64,000 nt of DNA, taken from Mastigamoeba balamuthi (taxonomy: Eukaryota; Evosea; Mastigamoebida; Mastigamoebidae). The position numbers and the translations under genes are program-made. The notes beneath the pieces were generated by a model that was given only the letters and a program-made list of their open reading frames with translations, ran no database searches and was not told where the DNA came from. Where the stretch lies: NCBI GenBank assembly GCA_902651635.1, contig CACRSC010000075.1:854940-918939 (forward strand), in the 5' to 3' direction. Within the stretch, counting starts at the first letter, position 1. Each line of letters begins with the position of its first letter. Below, piece after piece: positions 43,647 through 55,279 of the stretch.

Positions 43647-45113
43647 CGTTTTATGGGGAGCAGTTTTGATTAATGGGGGGCAGTTGACACACCCTTGAAA
43701 GGACCTCTGAAATGAGTAGCTCCTGTTGTGGTGATGTCAAACAATTGGAGTGAGGGTGTTGGGTGTTTGTGACGTCATTTTCACATGTCCAGAGTGTCTG
43801 GAGTGTGACGGGCATGACGCAGGTCGTGGATCGTGTGGAAGACGACAGACAGGCTCCTTCCCTTTGCCCGAGTGTTAGGAACTGCAGAGGACACTTGCCG
43901 AGCCCGCTTGTGCTGTGGTCCTTGCGACTTGCTCTTCTTGGAGGCTGCTGGATGTTGCTTTCGTCCCTTGCGCACGATCTTTCGGACATCAGCCAGAGCC
44001 TGCTTGGCCCGGCGCTTGATTGCCTCGCTCCGAACAAGTTCTCGAGCATTCTGAATGCCCACCTTGTTCATCTTAATGCCCGTTCGAGCACTCTTCTGGT
44101 TCTTGTACTGCTCTGCAAGAACCTGGGTCTCAGTGAGGCAAGGACTCCGAAGGGGCATTGTTGGATCCAATGGAGAGATCCCTACAATGAGTAAGACGAG
44201 ACTCTGTTGATGGGCACACACCAGAGCGCCGAAACGCTGAGAGAATTGACCCACGAGTTGTTGACACAGTCATAGCATCGACTGCACATGTGAGGTAGAG
44301 CTCCCTGCGAACTTGCATGTTCAGACCCCCCTGGNNNNNNNNNNNNNNNNNNNNNNNNNNNNNNNNNNNNNNNNNNNNNNNNNNNNNNNNNNNNNNNNNN
44401 NNNNNNNNNNNNNNNNNNNNNNNNNNNNNNNNNNNNNNNNNNNNNNNNNNNNNNNNNNNNNNNNNNNNNNNNNNNNNNNNNNNNNNNNNNNNNNNNNNNN
44501 NNNNNNNNNNNNNNNNNNNNNNNNNNNNNNNNNNNNNNNNNNNNNNNNNNNNNNNNNNNNNNNNNNNNNNNNNNNNNNNNNNNNNNNNNNNNNNNNNNNN
44601 NNNNNNNNNNNNNNNNNNNNNNNNNNNNNNNNNNNNNNNNNNNNNNNNNNNNNNNNNNNNNNNNNNNNNNNNNNNNNNNNNNNNNNNNNNNNNNNNNNNN
44701 NNNNNNNNNNNNNNNNNNNNNNNNNNNNNNNNNNNNNNNNNNNNNNNNNNNNNNNNNNNNNNNNNNNNNNNNNNNNNNNNNNNNNNNNNNNNNNNNNNNN
44801 NNNNNNNNNNNNNNNNNNNNNNNNNNNNNNNNNNNNNNNNNNNNNNNNNNNNNNNNNNNNNNNNNNNNNNNNNNNNNNCCTTGTGGATCTTCGTGGTGAG
44901 GTAGGCGTTGCGCGCCTTGGGTGCCAGCACACGTTTGAGGACGCCCGAGACGAGGAGGTCACGGTACTGGTCGAGAGCAGAGCTCATTGTGTTGAGAAAC
45001 ACGAGGGTGGGCGGTTGGGGTTTGGTCGGCTCAAAGGGTGTTTGGCTTTAAAAGAGGCCCAAAAATCAGTGACGAACTGCCCCCCATAAAATCAAACTGC
45101 CCCCTTTTAAACG
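43647..45113 (-). mobile_element. Small DNA transposon with pogo-like transposase fragments, gap inside
   Basis: Inverted ends of about 38 bp: GGGGAGCAGTTTTGATTAAT plus GGGGGGCAGTT (43,655-43,685) and the complement of GGGGGCAGTTTGATTTTAT plus GGGGGGCAGTT (45,076-45,105). Minus-strand coding pieces flank the gap: SSALDQYRDLLVSGVLKRVL and ARNAYLTTKIHK before it, ILSAFRRSGVCPSTE and a Lys/Arg-rich tail (ARELVRSEAIKRRAKQALAD) after it. The AFRxSGV-P motif is typical of the C-terminal side of pogo/Tigger-type DDE transposases. The central domain is in the gap, so family and integrity cannot be judged. Confidence 0.55.
44335..44878. other. Assembly gap (544 N)
   Basis: Run of undetermined bases; true length unknown. 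Open frames drawn across it are meaningless. Confidence 1.
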
Positions 45114-45617
45114 CTCTACTCTACATGGACTTTATGTTTTTCATTTTTTCCACAAAGTCAGATTATTCTGACTTTCTGGTCATCTGAGCATTTTTGCAAA
45201 AGGTATAATGGTACATTTGGCTGCAAAGACACATGCCAGTGGCACAGTATGTGCCAGTGACAATAACCGCCAACGTAACTGCTAACTTATAATACCCTTG
45301 TTCCAGGCCCCAGTTCTCAGGCCTGCCCATGCAGAATCATGCGCGATTTTGTACACACACTCACTTATGGGCCCTTCTGCTCGTGTTGTGAGGGGCAGCC
45401 AATTCCGAGCTTATCTCACAATACACAGTGTGTTTTTTCCAAGAGACGAAAACTGCCGGCATACAACACCTTTTTCGGGGGAATTCCTGCCCATTATTTG
45501 TGCAGTATGAGTTTCCGGGGATGTGGTTTTAGTCCAAGAATTTATTTGTTGCAGGGGGTCCATCATTGTCTCAGTATGTTTTCCGTTAATATGATGGAGC
45601 AGTATATGGGCATGTGG
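45114..45617. other. Mixed remnant sequence
   Basis: Holds the inverted end motif at 45,196-45,228 and then, on the minus strand, coding-like pieces such as KHTETMMDPLQQINSWTKTT (near 45,555) that may continue the LINE endonuclease reading of the next feature. Confidence 0.35.
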
Positions 45618-46335
45618 TCAGATTTGATTTTCTGCTATGTTGTGTAGTTCGTTTGGGGAGTCCATCCATGTGTTAAGGTCGCCCACCAGTATGGTGTCCG
45701 TAGTTCTTATCATCTGCCCTGCTATTGTGTGCCACATTTCCATTTGGGCAGGGGACCCCCTGGCCGGGCTGTATGCATTAATGACGTTTAGTGTGGTGTT
45801 GAGTTTCACTGTTCCTATCAGGACAATGTAACGGTCAGTGGTGCTCATTGACCAATAGTCACGTATAGAGTGGTGGACGAGGAATCCCACTGGGACTTTG
45901 TTGCCCACTTGTTGGCCAAGATACAGGCTGTGTCCTTCTGTAGCAGCTGCCTGGTTGACCTGTTTCTCATCTACTACTCCGAGTTCCTCCAGAGTGATGA
46001 CCTTCAGTGTGGCACTTTTGGTGCAGTTTTTTTAGCGCTTTGATGAGTAGTAGTATGACTGCATCAAACAGGGTGTTTTGAACATTCCAGCTGGTAATGG
46101 CGATGGTATTATCCACTGCTGCTGCCCCCTGGGCTCTTCTCTGCCATAGGCAAAAAATTGACACATCATCACCATCTCTCTCCAGTCTAGATAGACACAG
46201 AATGGTGGGGTTTTTCAGCAGAGGCTGACATGTCCAAATGATGTGACCCTTCCTGGGTTTGGCAGTCATCGGTCCTCTGAGGATAAGGCACATGTACTTC
46301 CTCATGTTGGCTGGGGAGGCAGTGAAATGCAATAT
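45618..46335 (-). pseudogene. LINE (non-LTR) endonuclease fragment
   Basis: Reading on the minus strand: TIAITSWNVQNTL, then LKVITLEELGVVDEKQ in another frame, VGNKVPVGFLVHHSIRDYWS, DRYIVLIGTVKLNTTLNVIN, AYSPARG and DTILVGDLNTWMDSPNEL. SWN, the LEE-like strand, the YSP strand and GDLN are hallmarks of the APE-type endonuclease of LINEs. No reverse transcriptase follows, so this is a 5' fragment with frame breaks. Confidence 0.7.
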
Positions 46336-46673
46336 AAAGGTGTGATACAGAATCTGTGATACAGAACAGCTGTTAATTGTGCCAGTATTTAAAGCGGTCT
46401 TTTTTCACCTGGCTTTTCTTTTTTCCCCTTCATTTTCCTTTTTATTTCTTCATAATCGGTTTTTTCACCTGTTTCTACAACTCAATCAGGGAAAGAGATC
46501 GTTCTTCAGAACATGATTTGGTGCTTTAGCTCCACTCGGTGAGAGGTAGAAAATCTGAGTGAGTTACAAGGTCACTACCGAATACTGCCTATTCCATTAA
46601 TACTGCATTTCTCTCTTTTTTCATTTTCTCTGGTGCCTGTGCGATATTCCTTCTATGATGATAGTCCATTTGC
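46336..46673. other. Non-coding stretch downstream of gene F
   Basis: T-rich sequence; nothing recognisable apart from the presumed 3' UTR of gene F. Confidence 0.35.
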
Positions 46674-49600
46674 TCAACGTTGTCTGCACACGAAGAGAGC
46701 AATGGCAATACTTGCTCCAATGATAAGCAGGAGGGCAACACCACCACCGATAGAGCATCCAATGATTATTCCGGTCATGCTGCGGCGTGGGCCTGTGTGC
46801 GAGTACTCTATGTCCATTCCAGCAGTGTTTCCATGCGAGTTCTTGATCGCGATTCGCAGCTGAACACTGGTGAGATTGGTGGCTCTCATCCGGGCCCATC
46901 CAGAGTCCTCCGAAATCAGAACGGCGCATGCTGAGTACCAGGTTGTGGAGAAATTGAAATAGCATTGAGTTGTGCTTGTGACCGGCTGACAGACAGTGGT
47001 GACAGCACGCGAAAACTCCCACGTGCATGCATTCTGGCTAAGAGACGACACTGCGATTGTTATCTGCCCGGAGCTAATCTTCATCTTGCAGCTCTGAGAC
47101 TTGCTGTTGCTAAAAAAACTGCATTTCCGAGTCCGCAATGACAGGCCTGGCACATCTAGGGTGCCGTTGTCTTTCGTGGTGATAATTCTGGTGTCCAATG
47201 AGGTTGCAAAGAGATGCATCTGCTGTGACCCCAGCACAACGACAGCACCAGAGAATGCCCTCGATGTGTTCAGTTCGGCAGGCATTCCGATTATGATGTC
47301 ATCAGAGCCATCTCCATCGATGTCTCCAACCTTACCAACGTATCTCCCTAGGCGTGATCCCTTCTGAGTTCCTACGAGCTGGTATCCATCCACTCCTGTG
47401 ATGTCTCTTGTGTTGAGAACACTCTTTCGGCCTCCTCCAACTCTCCAACACTCTTTGGTGCCAGAACGGATGGTCGGAGTGGAATCGTTGCAGCCCAGCA
47501 GAATGATGACCTGTCCCGCGTTTTCTGGGAGATTCGGGACACCAATGAAAATGTCGCCAACACCATCGCCGTTGACGTCCCCAGCAGACCCGTAGATCGA
47601 CCCCGTCCGCGCAGACTGCTCACCATACACCAGATACCCCATCTCGCCATGCCCGCTGGCATAATTGAGCATATTAACTGTTCTCTCTGTGCCGTGTATA
47701 CACCACGAGTCTGGCGACCTGCTGCCCAGCACCACGCTGATCACGCCGGCCTCTTCGAAGTTGTCCAGATTCCTCTGCATCGGCAGCCCCACACCAAAGT
47801 CGTCCACAAGGTCCCCGTTGATGTCCCCAAGCGCCTGTGGAACAACCACGTCCGTGCACTCCCCGTCACTAGGCATTTTGCCACTGGACTCGGTCCCAGA
47901 TGACAGCACAACTCCAGTGTCCACACTCCGATTGCGGTCGGCTGAGCCCAACACCACACGCAGCCATCCGCACTGTGCCATCGCTATCACAACGTCGTCC
48001 ATGCCGTCACCGTTGATGTCCCCGATGCCTGTGATGTTGGCGCCCCTCCCACTCCCATAGCTCTCCTGTGCTGTCCATCCCATGCCGTCGAAGTTCACCA
48101 CAGCGCCTCTGCCAGTGTTCACTGACCCGTACACAATGAACGTCCGATACCTCTCGGTGCTCGCATGTGTCTCGAGCCCAAAGTCCGACAGTCTGTCACC
48201 ATCCACGTCGCCCAGCGCGCTCACAGAGCTGCTCGTGTCGCCGCTGAGACTCGTGACAAACGACACAGCGGACAGATCGGGACCCAGGAGCACCATGGCA
48301 CGCACACCATCCCCTGTCTGGCCCAGGACACCCACGAGGACGTCGTTGACCCTGTCGCCGTTGTGGTCGCCCAGCGCACTGATCGACAATGCAGTCATTT
48401 TGACTGAGTATTTCGTTGGCAGAACAGTCTTTCCCGTTGTGCTCTTGGCAGCCTCTGGGAGTGGATTCTTGACTGTTCTCCACTGGCTGTTGGTGACCAC
48501 CACGAGGTCCCAGCATCCCGTGTCCTCATTAACCATGGCAAACGCATAGTCGGGGACTGAGTCATTGGTGGCGTCAAGAACTCCCGTCGAGAAGTAGCCG
48601 GACCGAGTGGCCTTTGGGTGCGACACAACTCGGATGCCCTCCCCATTGACTACGTTAACTGGCATCCGAGACGTGAGGGCAACACGATCATTGAGGTAGA
48701 AGTCGACCACACCGTCGTCGTCAAGGTCTCCTGTCGTGATCACACTGTTGCTCTTCTCGCATGACCATGGAGCAGAGAAACTGAACGGCTTTCCGTTTGA
48801 TGACAAACTGAGGCAGTCATCTTTACGAGTGTAGCTGCTCCCCGTGGTCACTATACACCGGCACGATGTCGACGTCCCATCTTGGGACACGACGTCTGGG
48901 GCACGGTCTCCATCAATGTCACCCCATACCATACCGCTCATTGAGAGGTCATTGCAAAATTTCACTGCAACCTTGGAGTGATCCTCGATGTTGGTGTTGA
49001 GGCTTGAGCCGAAAATAACCCTCTGCGTCGCTGGTCCTGACACCTCGCTGAACTCAGCAATCAGATCAGACTTGCCATCGTGGTCGAAGTCAGCTCCACG
49101 CATGCCACGGTATCGGTAGTATAAGCCATTTTCTATCGGTTTTGCTCCTAACACTGTCAGAGTACGATTTGCTGCATAGCTCTCCCGAGACAAAGGCAAT
49201 GTGACCTCTTTCAACGTGAAGGGATACCGGCCGTACACCACGATCATAGAGCTTACTAATCCCATCATCTCATAATAGACAACACCAAAGTCGCCGAACT
49301 TGTCTCCATCGAGGTCGCCGAGGCCAACAACAGAATCCGGCTGAATAGGTGTTCTGGATGCGCGAAACAGCAGAGCAAAGCCACTGGAGGTGCTGAGGCC
49401 GCGGTCTGCTGGAAAGAATGAGCTATCGGTGCAGCCATACACCACCGTGAGATTGCTGGACGTGAGGAACCCCATGTCGTCAAGCCTGTCGCCGTTGATG
49501 TCGCCCACGCACCTCGCTCCGCTTGCGTCCCCAGACCACACTGTGGGCAGCGACTCCAGAGCCACAGACACAGGCCACTCTGCTCGACATAGTGAGAGAC

Positions 49601-50185
49601 AGTTTCGTTCAACCTTCTTGATTGTGCAGTGCACCTCCGGTGCGGCCGGCGAGCAGGGCGAGCCTGCCAGGGGCCTGAAGCACGACATCAGCGAGACTGT
49701 CCCCGTTGAAGTCACCCGAGCAGGCATAACTGGCTCCCTGCACCAGCACTGTTCCCTCCTCCCTGTCGAACACGTACATCGGATCTGCGCACACCATTCG
49801 GTGTTCACATTCAATTGAGACGCGTCAACAGGGCCAGAAATCGCGTGCCTGCTGTTGACCAGAACAGAATGAGGACCCCGGTGCCAGCAGCGCCCGACGG
49901 GCCTCGTACGAAGTTGAATGCCACGTCATCTTTCTTATCGCCATTCACGTCGCCGATTGCGAAAGGGCTACCAGCGACGCCCGAGGCAGAGTCGCGGAGG
50001 AGGAGCATCCAGCTGGCAGTGGTCTCGGGCTGGTCATTCGGCTCTGCAGATACCACCGCCGACTCCCACGTGCTCCACGTCACCACTGGCACGGCCGCCG
50101 CCACTGCTACCGTAGTGCAGCAAAACACTGCTGCGAGCACACACACACGGAGATAACACAGACTTGGTGTACCGGGAGCGCGCAT
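46674..50185 (-). CDS. FG-GAP membrane protein without PARP domain (gene F)
   Basis: Three exons join in frame to 1,130 aa: 50185-49849, 49784-49635 and 49579-46674. I chose the ATG at 50185 because sequence upstream is the conserved non-coding block; it gives MRAPGTPSLCYLRVCVLAAV as leader. The ectodomain has all fourteen FG-GAP motifs (GDVNGD through GDIDGD). The membrane span is IIIGCSIGGGVALLLIIGAS, and the protein ends LFVCRQR directly after it, the same place as gene E. Intron 1 is GC-AG (donor GCACGC) and intron 2 starts GTGCAC. It is probably a surface protein able to bind the same class of ligand without signalling through a PARP domain. Confidence 0.85.
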
Positions 50186-50204
50186 CGAGACGAGAGCAAC
50201 ACAA

Positions 50205-50295
50205 CACAGACGTTGAGAAGCGGTTGCTGTTTCACAGTGGCAAAATTGAAACTGCCAACGGCCTCCCGAAAATCTGGGAGATACTAGACTGGTGA
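50205..50295 (-). promoter_or_regulatory. Conserved upstream block of gene F
   Basis: Minus strand: AGTATCTCCCAGATTTTCGG, GGCAGTTTCAATTTTG, GAAACAGCAACCGCTTCTC, TGTGTTGTGTTGCTCTC. Nearly the same as before gene E. Confidence 0.6.
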
Positions 50296-50626
50296 TTTTT
50301 GCATGATGGGATGTAATACACAAAGGGAGTGTTCGTGAGCCGACTGCACGGTGCACTGTCAACAACGAGAGAAGAAAAAAACCACTATCTGCTAGTGAGT
50401 TGCCTCAGTTTTTTTCGCGCAAGCGAGGACTGTTTACAAAATATTCAAAGAGGTGCCCGCGATTTTGAAACCAGATTGCTCGGACTGAGCAATACATGGA
50501 CCACTTGGCAAAAGTTGTCCTGAGTTGGCAGGACATGAATGCAAGCTGGGAAAATACACATTGTGACTGACAATTCGATCCCATGTTATCGAATTTCGCA
50601 ATGTCGCGCATCAGATTCCACACTGC
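50296..50626. other. Intergenic between genes F and G
   Basis: No gene seen. Holds the far upstream region of gene F and the 3' end of gene G. Confidence 0.4.
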
Positions 50627-53600
50627 CTAGGGCTTCACAGAAGGCCCCATAGTTGGCAGAGGAACACACATTTCCTGATGCTGTGTCTTATGCGCAGCCT
50701 CCCTCGATATGAGCTCGCCACGGGAGCTGGTGAGGGCTGGCACGGTCTGCACGATGCTGGGCTGCAGGGTCACGAGGTACCGCGGCAGGTTCTGCGACGC
50801 CTCGAACGTCACCAGCTCGTGGAAGACGGCCTGGGACAGCTCCGTGCACGCCACGTAGTTCTGCTCGCCGGGGGCGGCGCTGGCGGGGCGGACGGGGATG
50901 AAGTGGGCGTCGTAGTTGGCGTAGCTGCCCTTGCCCGTCAGCCGGGGCATGTCGCCGTCGACGACGGGGAAGGCCGAGAAGAGCGAGACCCAGTTGACGA
51001 GCAGGGCGCCCCTGCTGTACACCTCGCTGGCGTAGCGCGCCTCGTACGCGCTGTACACCCCCTTCCCGAAGAAGCCCTCGTCCGTCGTCGCCAGGCTCGC
51101 GAACCCCGCCCGGAACACGCTCTCCAGCGCCTCTGCCCGCGTCCCGTGCCACATGGCCACCACCTTCACGTTGGGGTACGCCGCCTCCGGCGTCCGCCGC
51201 GCCATCTCCATCAGCCGCTCCCGCACCGCCGCCCTCGTCGCCCTGTTCCCCTCCCCCTCGTACCCCGGTGCGAATGCGGGGTTGCCAACCCGCGCCTGCA
51301 GCTGAGCGACCCGGTTCTCGAAGGCCTGCTCCTGGTGCGGGCTGTAGATGATCTGCACGCGCGCCAGCTCGAACCCCGGCACTGGGCTCCGCTGGTACAG
51401 CTCCACCACAAACTCGCTGTCCCTCCGCCCGGCGTCGATGAGGGCGTAACTCTTGCCGCTGCCGATGGTGTCTGGCTTGAGGGACTCGTCAAAGTGCCAC
51501 ACACGTGGCTCCCATCTGGTGACCTCCTTGATGATCCTCCGCCTGTACACCACCAGAGCAACAGCGATGCAGGCAGTTGCAATGATAAGGAATCCAACGC
51601 CACCACCAATAGTGCACCCTATGATGAGTCTTGTCTTGCTGCTGCCCCCCGGTCTGTGAGGCACAGGAACAGGTCCAGACAAAGTGACCAGCGAGTAGGT
51701 GATATCCATTCCTGCTGTGTTTCCGTGGGCATTACGAACCCTAAACTGCAGTTGCACAGAGTTGTCTGAGATCCCACTTAGTATCATCTTTGCCCAGCTC
51801 AAATCGCCTGACATCACTGATACACAGGTCGAATTCAATGCAATGGTGAACGCGACAGAACACTCGGTGGCGCTTGAGCGTGGTTCGCATGCCTGAATGA
51901 CAGCATCGGAGAAATTCCACACGCAGTGTCTATACTTCGGGGCCTCAACCTTCAATGTCACTTGAGAAGAACATTGCATCCAGCACTTGGGCGGGAGGAT
52001 ATGAGCATCGAATTTCCCTGTCCACAGAGACACTCCCGGTAGAACAATAGTGCTGTTGCCATCGACGACCACTGCACTGGCGTTCAGAGAATTGGCCACA
52101 AGACGCAGCTGCTGTGATCCCAGAACAATGACTGCTCCAGAGAATGTCCTCTTGGAGGTGCCAACCTCAATGGTAGGCATCCCAATGATAAGGTCGTCTG
52201 AACCATCTCCGTCGATGTCACCAGCCTTTCCAATGTGCCTTCCGAGGAATGACCCCTTCCGTGGACCAGCGAGTTGGTAGCCATCCGTGTCCGTGATGTC
52301 CCTGGTGCTCAGTACACTCTCTCTTGTCCCCTTGCTCCTCCAGCATGATGCCACAGCAAAAGAGATGTTTGAAGCAGAATCGTTGCAACCCAGCAGGATT
52401 ATGACTTGCCCTGCATTGTCTGAGAGTGTCGGAGCAGCAATGAACATGTCGCCGATACCATCGCCGTTGATGTCTCCAGCAGACCCGTAGATCGACCCCA
52501 CCAGTGCAAACCTCTCACCATACACCACATACCCCATGTCGCCGTGTCCGCTCACATTTTTCACCACGTCGATTATGCCCTCTGTCCGGTGTGTCCACGA
52601 GACTGGCGACCTGCTGCCCAGCATCACACTGATCACGCCAGCCTCTTCGAAGTTGTCCAGATTCCTCTGCATCGGCAGACCCACACCAAAGTCGTCCACG
52701 AGGTCCCCGTTGATGTCCCCCAGCGCCTGTGGCACAACCACGTCTGCACACTCTGTGTGTGCTGGCAATGTGCCGCTGTTCTGCGATCCAGATGACAGCA
52801 CAACTCCCGTGAGCACACTCCGATTGTAGTCTGCTGAGTGATTTCGGTCAGCTGAGCCCAGCACCACACGCAGCCATCCGCATTGTGGCATCGCGATCAC
52901 AACGTCGTCCATGCCGTCCCCGTTGATGTCCCCGATGCCTGTGATGTTGGCGCCCCTCCCGCTCCCATAGTTCTCCCGTGCTGTCCACCCCATGCCGTCG
53001 AAGTTCACCACAGTGCCTCTGCTTACATTTGCTGACCCGTACACAATGAACGTCCGATACCTTCCAGCGCTCGCATGCGTCTCGAGCCCAAAGTCCGACA
53101 GTCCGTCGCCGTCCACGTCGCCCAGCGCGCTCACAGAGCTACTTGTGTCGCCGATGAGACTCGTGACAAATGACACAGCTGACAGGTCGGGCCCCAGGAG
53201 CACCATGGCACGCACACCGTCCCCTGTCTGGCCCAGGACGCCCACGAGGACGTCGTTTACCTTGTCACCGTTGTGGTCCTCCAGCGCACTGATCGACAGC
53301 GCTGTCTTGTCAACTGTGAACTTCGTCGGCATTACCAGCCATCCCAATGTGTTTCTTGTGGCCTGTGCCAGTGGATGCTTGACCGTCTTCCACCTGCTGT
53401 TGGTGACCACCACGAGGTCCCAGCATCCCGTGTCTGGATTTGCCATAGCAAACGCAAAGTCAGGAATAGAGTCGTTTGTGGGATCGCCGACTCCTGCTGA
53501 GAAGAAGCCGGACTGCGTGGCCTTGGGGTGGGTAACAACAGCGATGCCCTGTCCTGCAGTAAGATTGATACTTCGCTTCAGTGAGAGAACGATGCGGCCA

Positions 53601-55125
53601 TCCACTGATATGTCGCTTATGCCGTTGCCGTCGATGTCCCCAATCGTTCTAACAGAGACTCTGGAGCAAGGTCCTGATGTGGTGAACCGAGTAATGTTGT
53701 CAACACGGTTGGGGTTTATACACCCATAATCAACAGTGTACTTTCCTTTGGACACAACCCACTGGCAGCCGCCTCCGATGTCCGCCTGCTCCACGAGATC
53801 CGGCACTCGGTCGCCATCCATATCGCCTGACGCGAAAATGACCATGGTGGAGCGATCGCAGAACCGATGGAAATTGGAAGTCTCGATATTGGAGTTAAGG
53901 GCTGGGCCGTAAACCACATTACCGATCTGGTTATTTGGATCGTACACCTTCTCGACGATAAGATCAGACGTCCCGTCGTGGTCCAGGTCTGCTCCGGATT
54001 CAGAGTGATAGCGGTAGTACAGGCCATCTGGGGTTGGAATGGCATACGAGACCGTGAGTATGCGCTTGACCGCGACCTCATCCCAATTCTGGGGCGGGCT
54101 GGTCTTGTTCCACGTAAAGGTTTTGCGGCCATACACCACGACGAGTGAAGGGGTGTAAAACAGCCTTGGAGAGGGCTCTGTGTACAGCACACCGAAGTCG
54201 GCATGCCTGTCTCCGTCAAAGTCGCCGAAACCAACAACCCCCTCAGGCGGATTGTTGTTAGGGAAGTGGAAGAGCAGGCGGAAGCCATTTGCCCCATCAA
54301 GGGCACGGTCCGCAGGGAAGCCCGAGCTGTTGGCAGAGCCGAACACCACGTTGACCATCCCCGACGCGAGGAACCCGATGTCGTCGCTCTTGTCGCCGTT
54401 GACGTCGCCCACTGTCCTCACATTGCTCGCAGCCCCAGACCACATTGTGGGCAGCGACTCGCGAGCCACAGACGCGGGCCACTCTGCTCGGCACGCAACC
54501 CGTCAGCGGAAATCGAATCAAACGAGCGCTCCTTTCGCACCTCCCGCGTGGCCAGCGAGCAGGACGAGCCTGCCAGAGGCCTGCAGCACGACATCTGCGA
54601 GGCCGTCGCCGTTGAAGTCGCCGCACGCGACGTACGAGGCACCCTGCACCAGCACCGCTCCCTCCTCCCTGTCGAACAGGTACATCGTGTCTGCGCACAC
54701 CGAGCATAGTAAGAAATCAGAGGAGGTTAGACGGTATGGGGGCACGGTGCCAGCGGTAGGGACAGAGCACGCGTGCCTGCTGCTGACCCAAACACGACGA
54801 GGACACCGGAGCCAGCAGCACCCGACGGGCCCCGCGTGAAGCCGAACACCACGTCACCCAGTTTGTCGCCGTTGACGTCGCCGACGCCCACGGGGCCGCC
54901 GGCGTCGCCCGAGTCGGAGTCGCGGAGGAGGAGCATCCAGCTGGCCGTGGCCTCGGGCTGCGCCTGGTCGTCGGGCACCGCAGAGACCACCGCTGACTCC
55001 CACGTGCTCCACGTCACCACCGGACCAGCAGCAGAGCTGGCACCTTCGAGCACCAACGACAGTACCAGCACGCAAACGGCGCACCTGATAGCTGGGGCGC
55101 AAGACTGCGGAGCACCTGTGCACAT
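50627..55125 (-). CDS. FG-GAP ectodomain, TM, PARP receptor-like protein (gene G), intact
   Basis: Three exons join in frame to 1,451 aa: 55125-54777, 54690-54541 and 54483-50627. Start at ATG 55125 gives a leader ending near LVLEGASSAAG. Fourteen FG-GAP motifs follow (GDVNGDK, GDFNGDG, GDVNGDK, GDFDGDR, ADLDHDG, GDMDGDR, GDIDGNG, GDPTNDS, DHNGDK, GDVDGDG, GDINGDG, GDINGDL, GDINGDG, GDIDGDG), enough for two seven-bladed propellers. One span (LIIGCTIGGGVGFLIIATAC, about 1120-1145) leads to RRRIIKEVTRWEPRVWHFDE and a PARP domain (about 1190-1410) with His in MWHGT (about 1277), Tyr in GKGVYSAYEA (about 1307) and Glu in HELVTFEASQ (about 1389), all three matching PARP1 triad positions. Intron 1 is GC-AG (GCACGC); intron 2 starts GTGCGA. 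It is the best reference copy of the family. Confidence 0.9.
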
Positions 55126-55180
55126 TACAAAAGTGAAACCTGCAGTGCACCTCCCAAAAAAATCTTCAGATTTTGGCGTT
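55126..55180 (-). promoter_or_regulatory. Partial conserved upstream block of gene G
   Basis: Minus strand AGATTTTTTTGGGAGG followed by GCAGGTTTCACTTTTG just before the ATG resembles AGATTTTCGGGAGG and GCAGTTTCAATTTTG before gene F. The GAAACAGCAACCGCT core is absent. Confidence 0.45.
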
Positions 55181-55279
55181 GTGGACAGACCCGGAGCGTG
55201 CCTCACCCGACACATCGATTAGTCCAAACGGAAAACGACAGAGTCAATGATGTAACAACAATAAGACTCCACGTTCAGC

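Larger units (their letters stand above)
35801..45228. mobile_element. Possible composite piggyBac-like element, inferred from inverted end motifs
   Basis: About 30 bp at 35,801-35,835 (CTTTGCAGCCAAGCGTACC, then ATAATACCAGTTTC) recurs inverted at 45,196-45,228, and a third version lies at 29,218. Between the pair are a piggyBac-like transposase relic, two tandem copies of an unrecognised gene and a nested small element. No clean target duplication is seen, so the boundaries and unity of this element are uncertain. Confidence 0.35.

Noticed and set aside
44313-45089. Frames spanning the run of N
   Set aside because: Open only because undetermined bases carry no stops.
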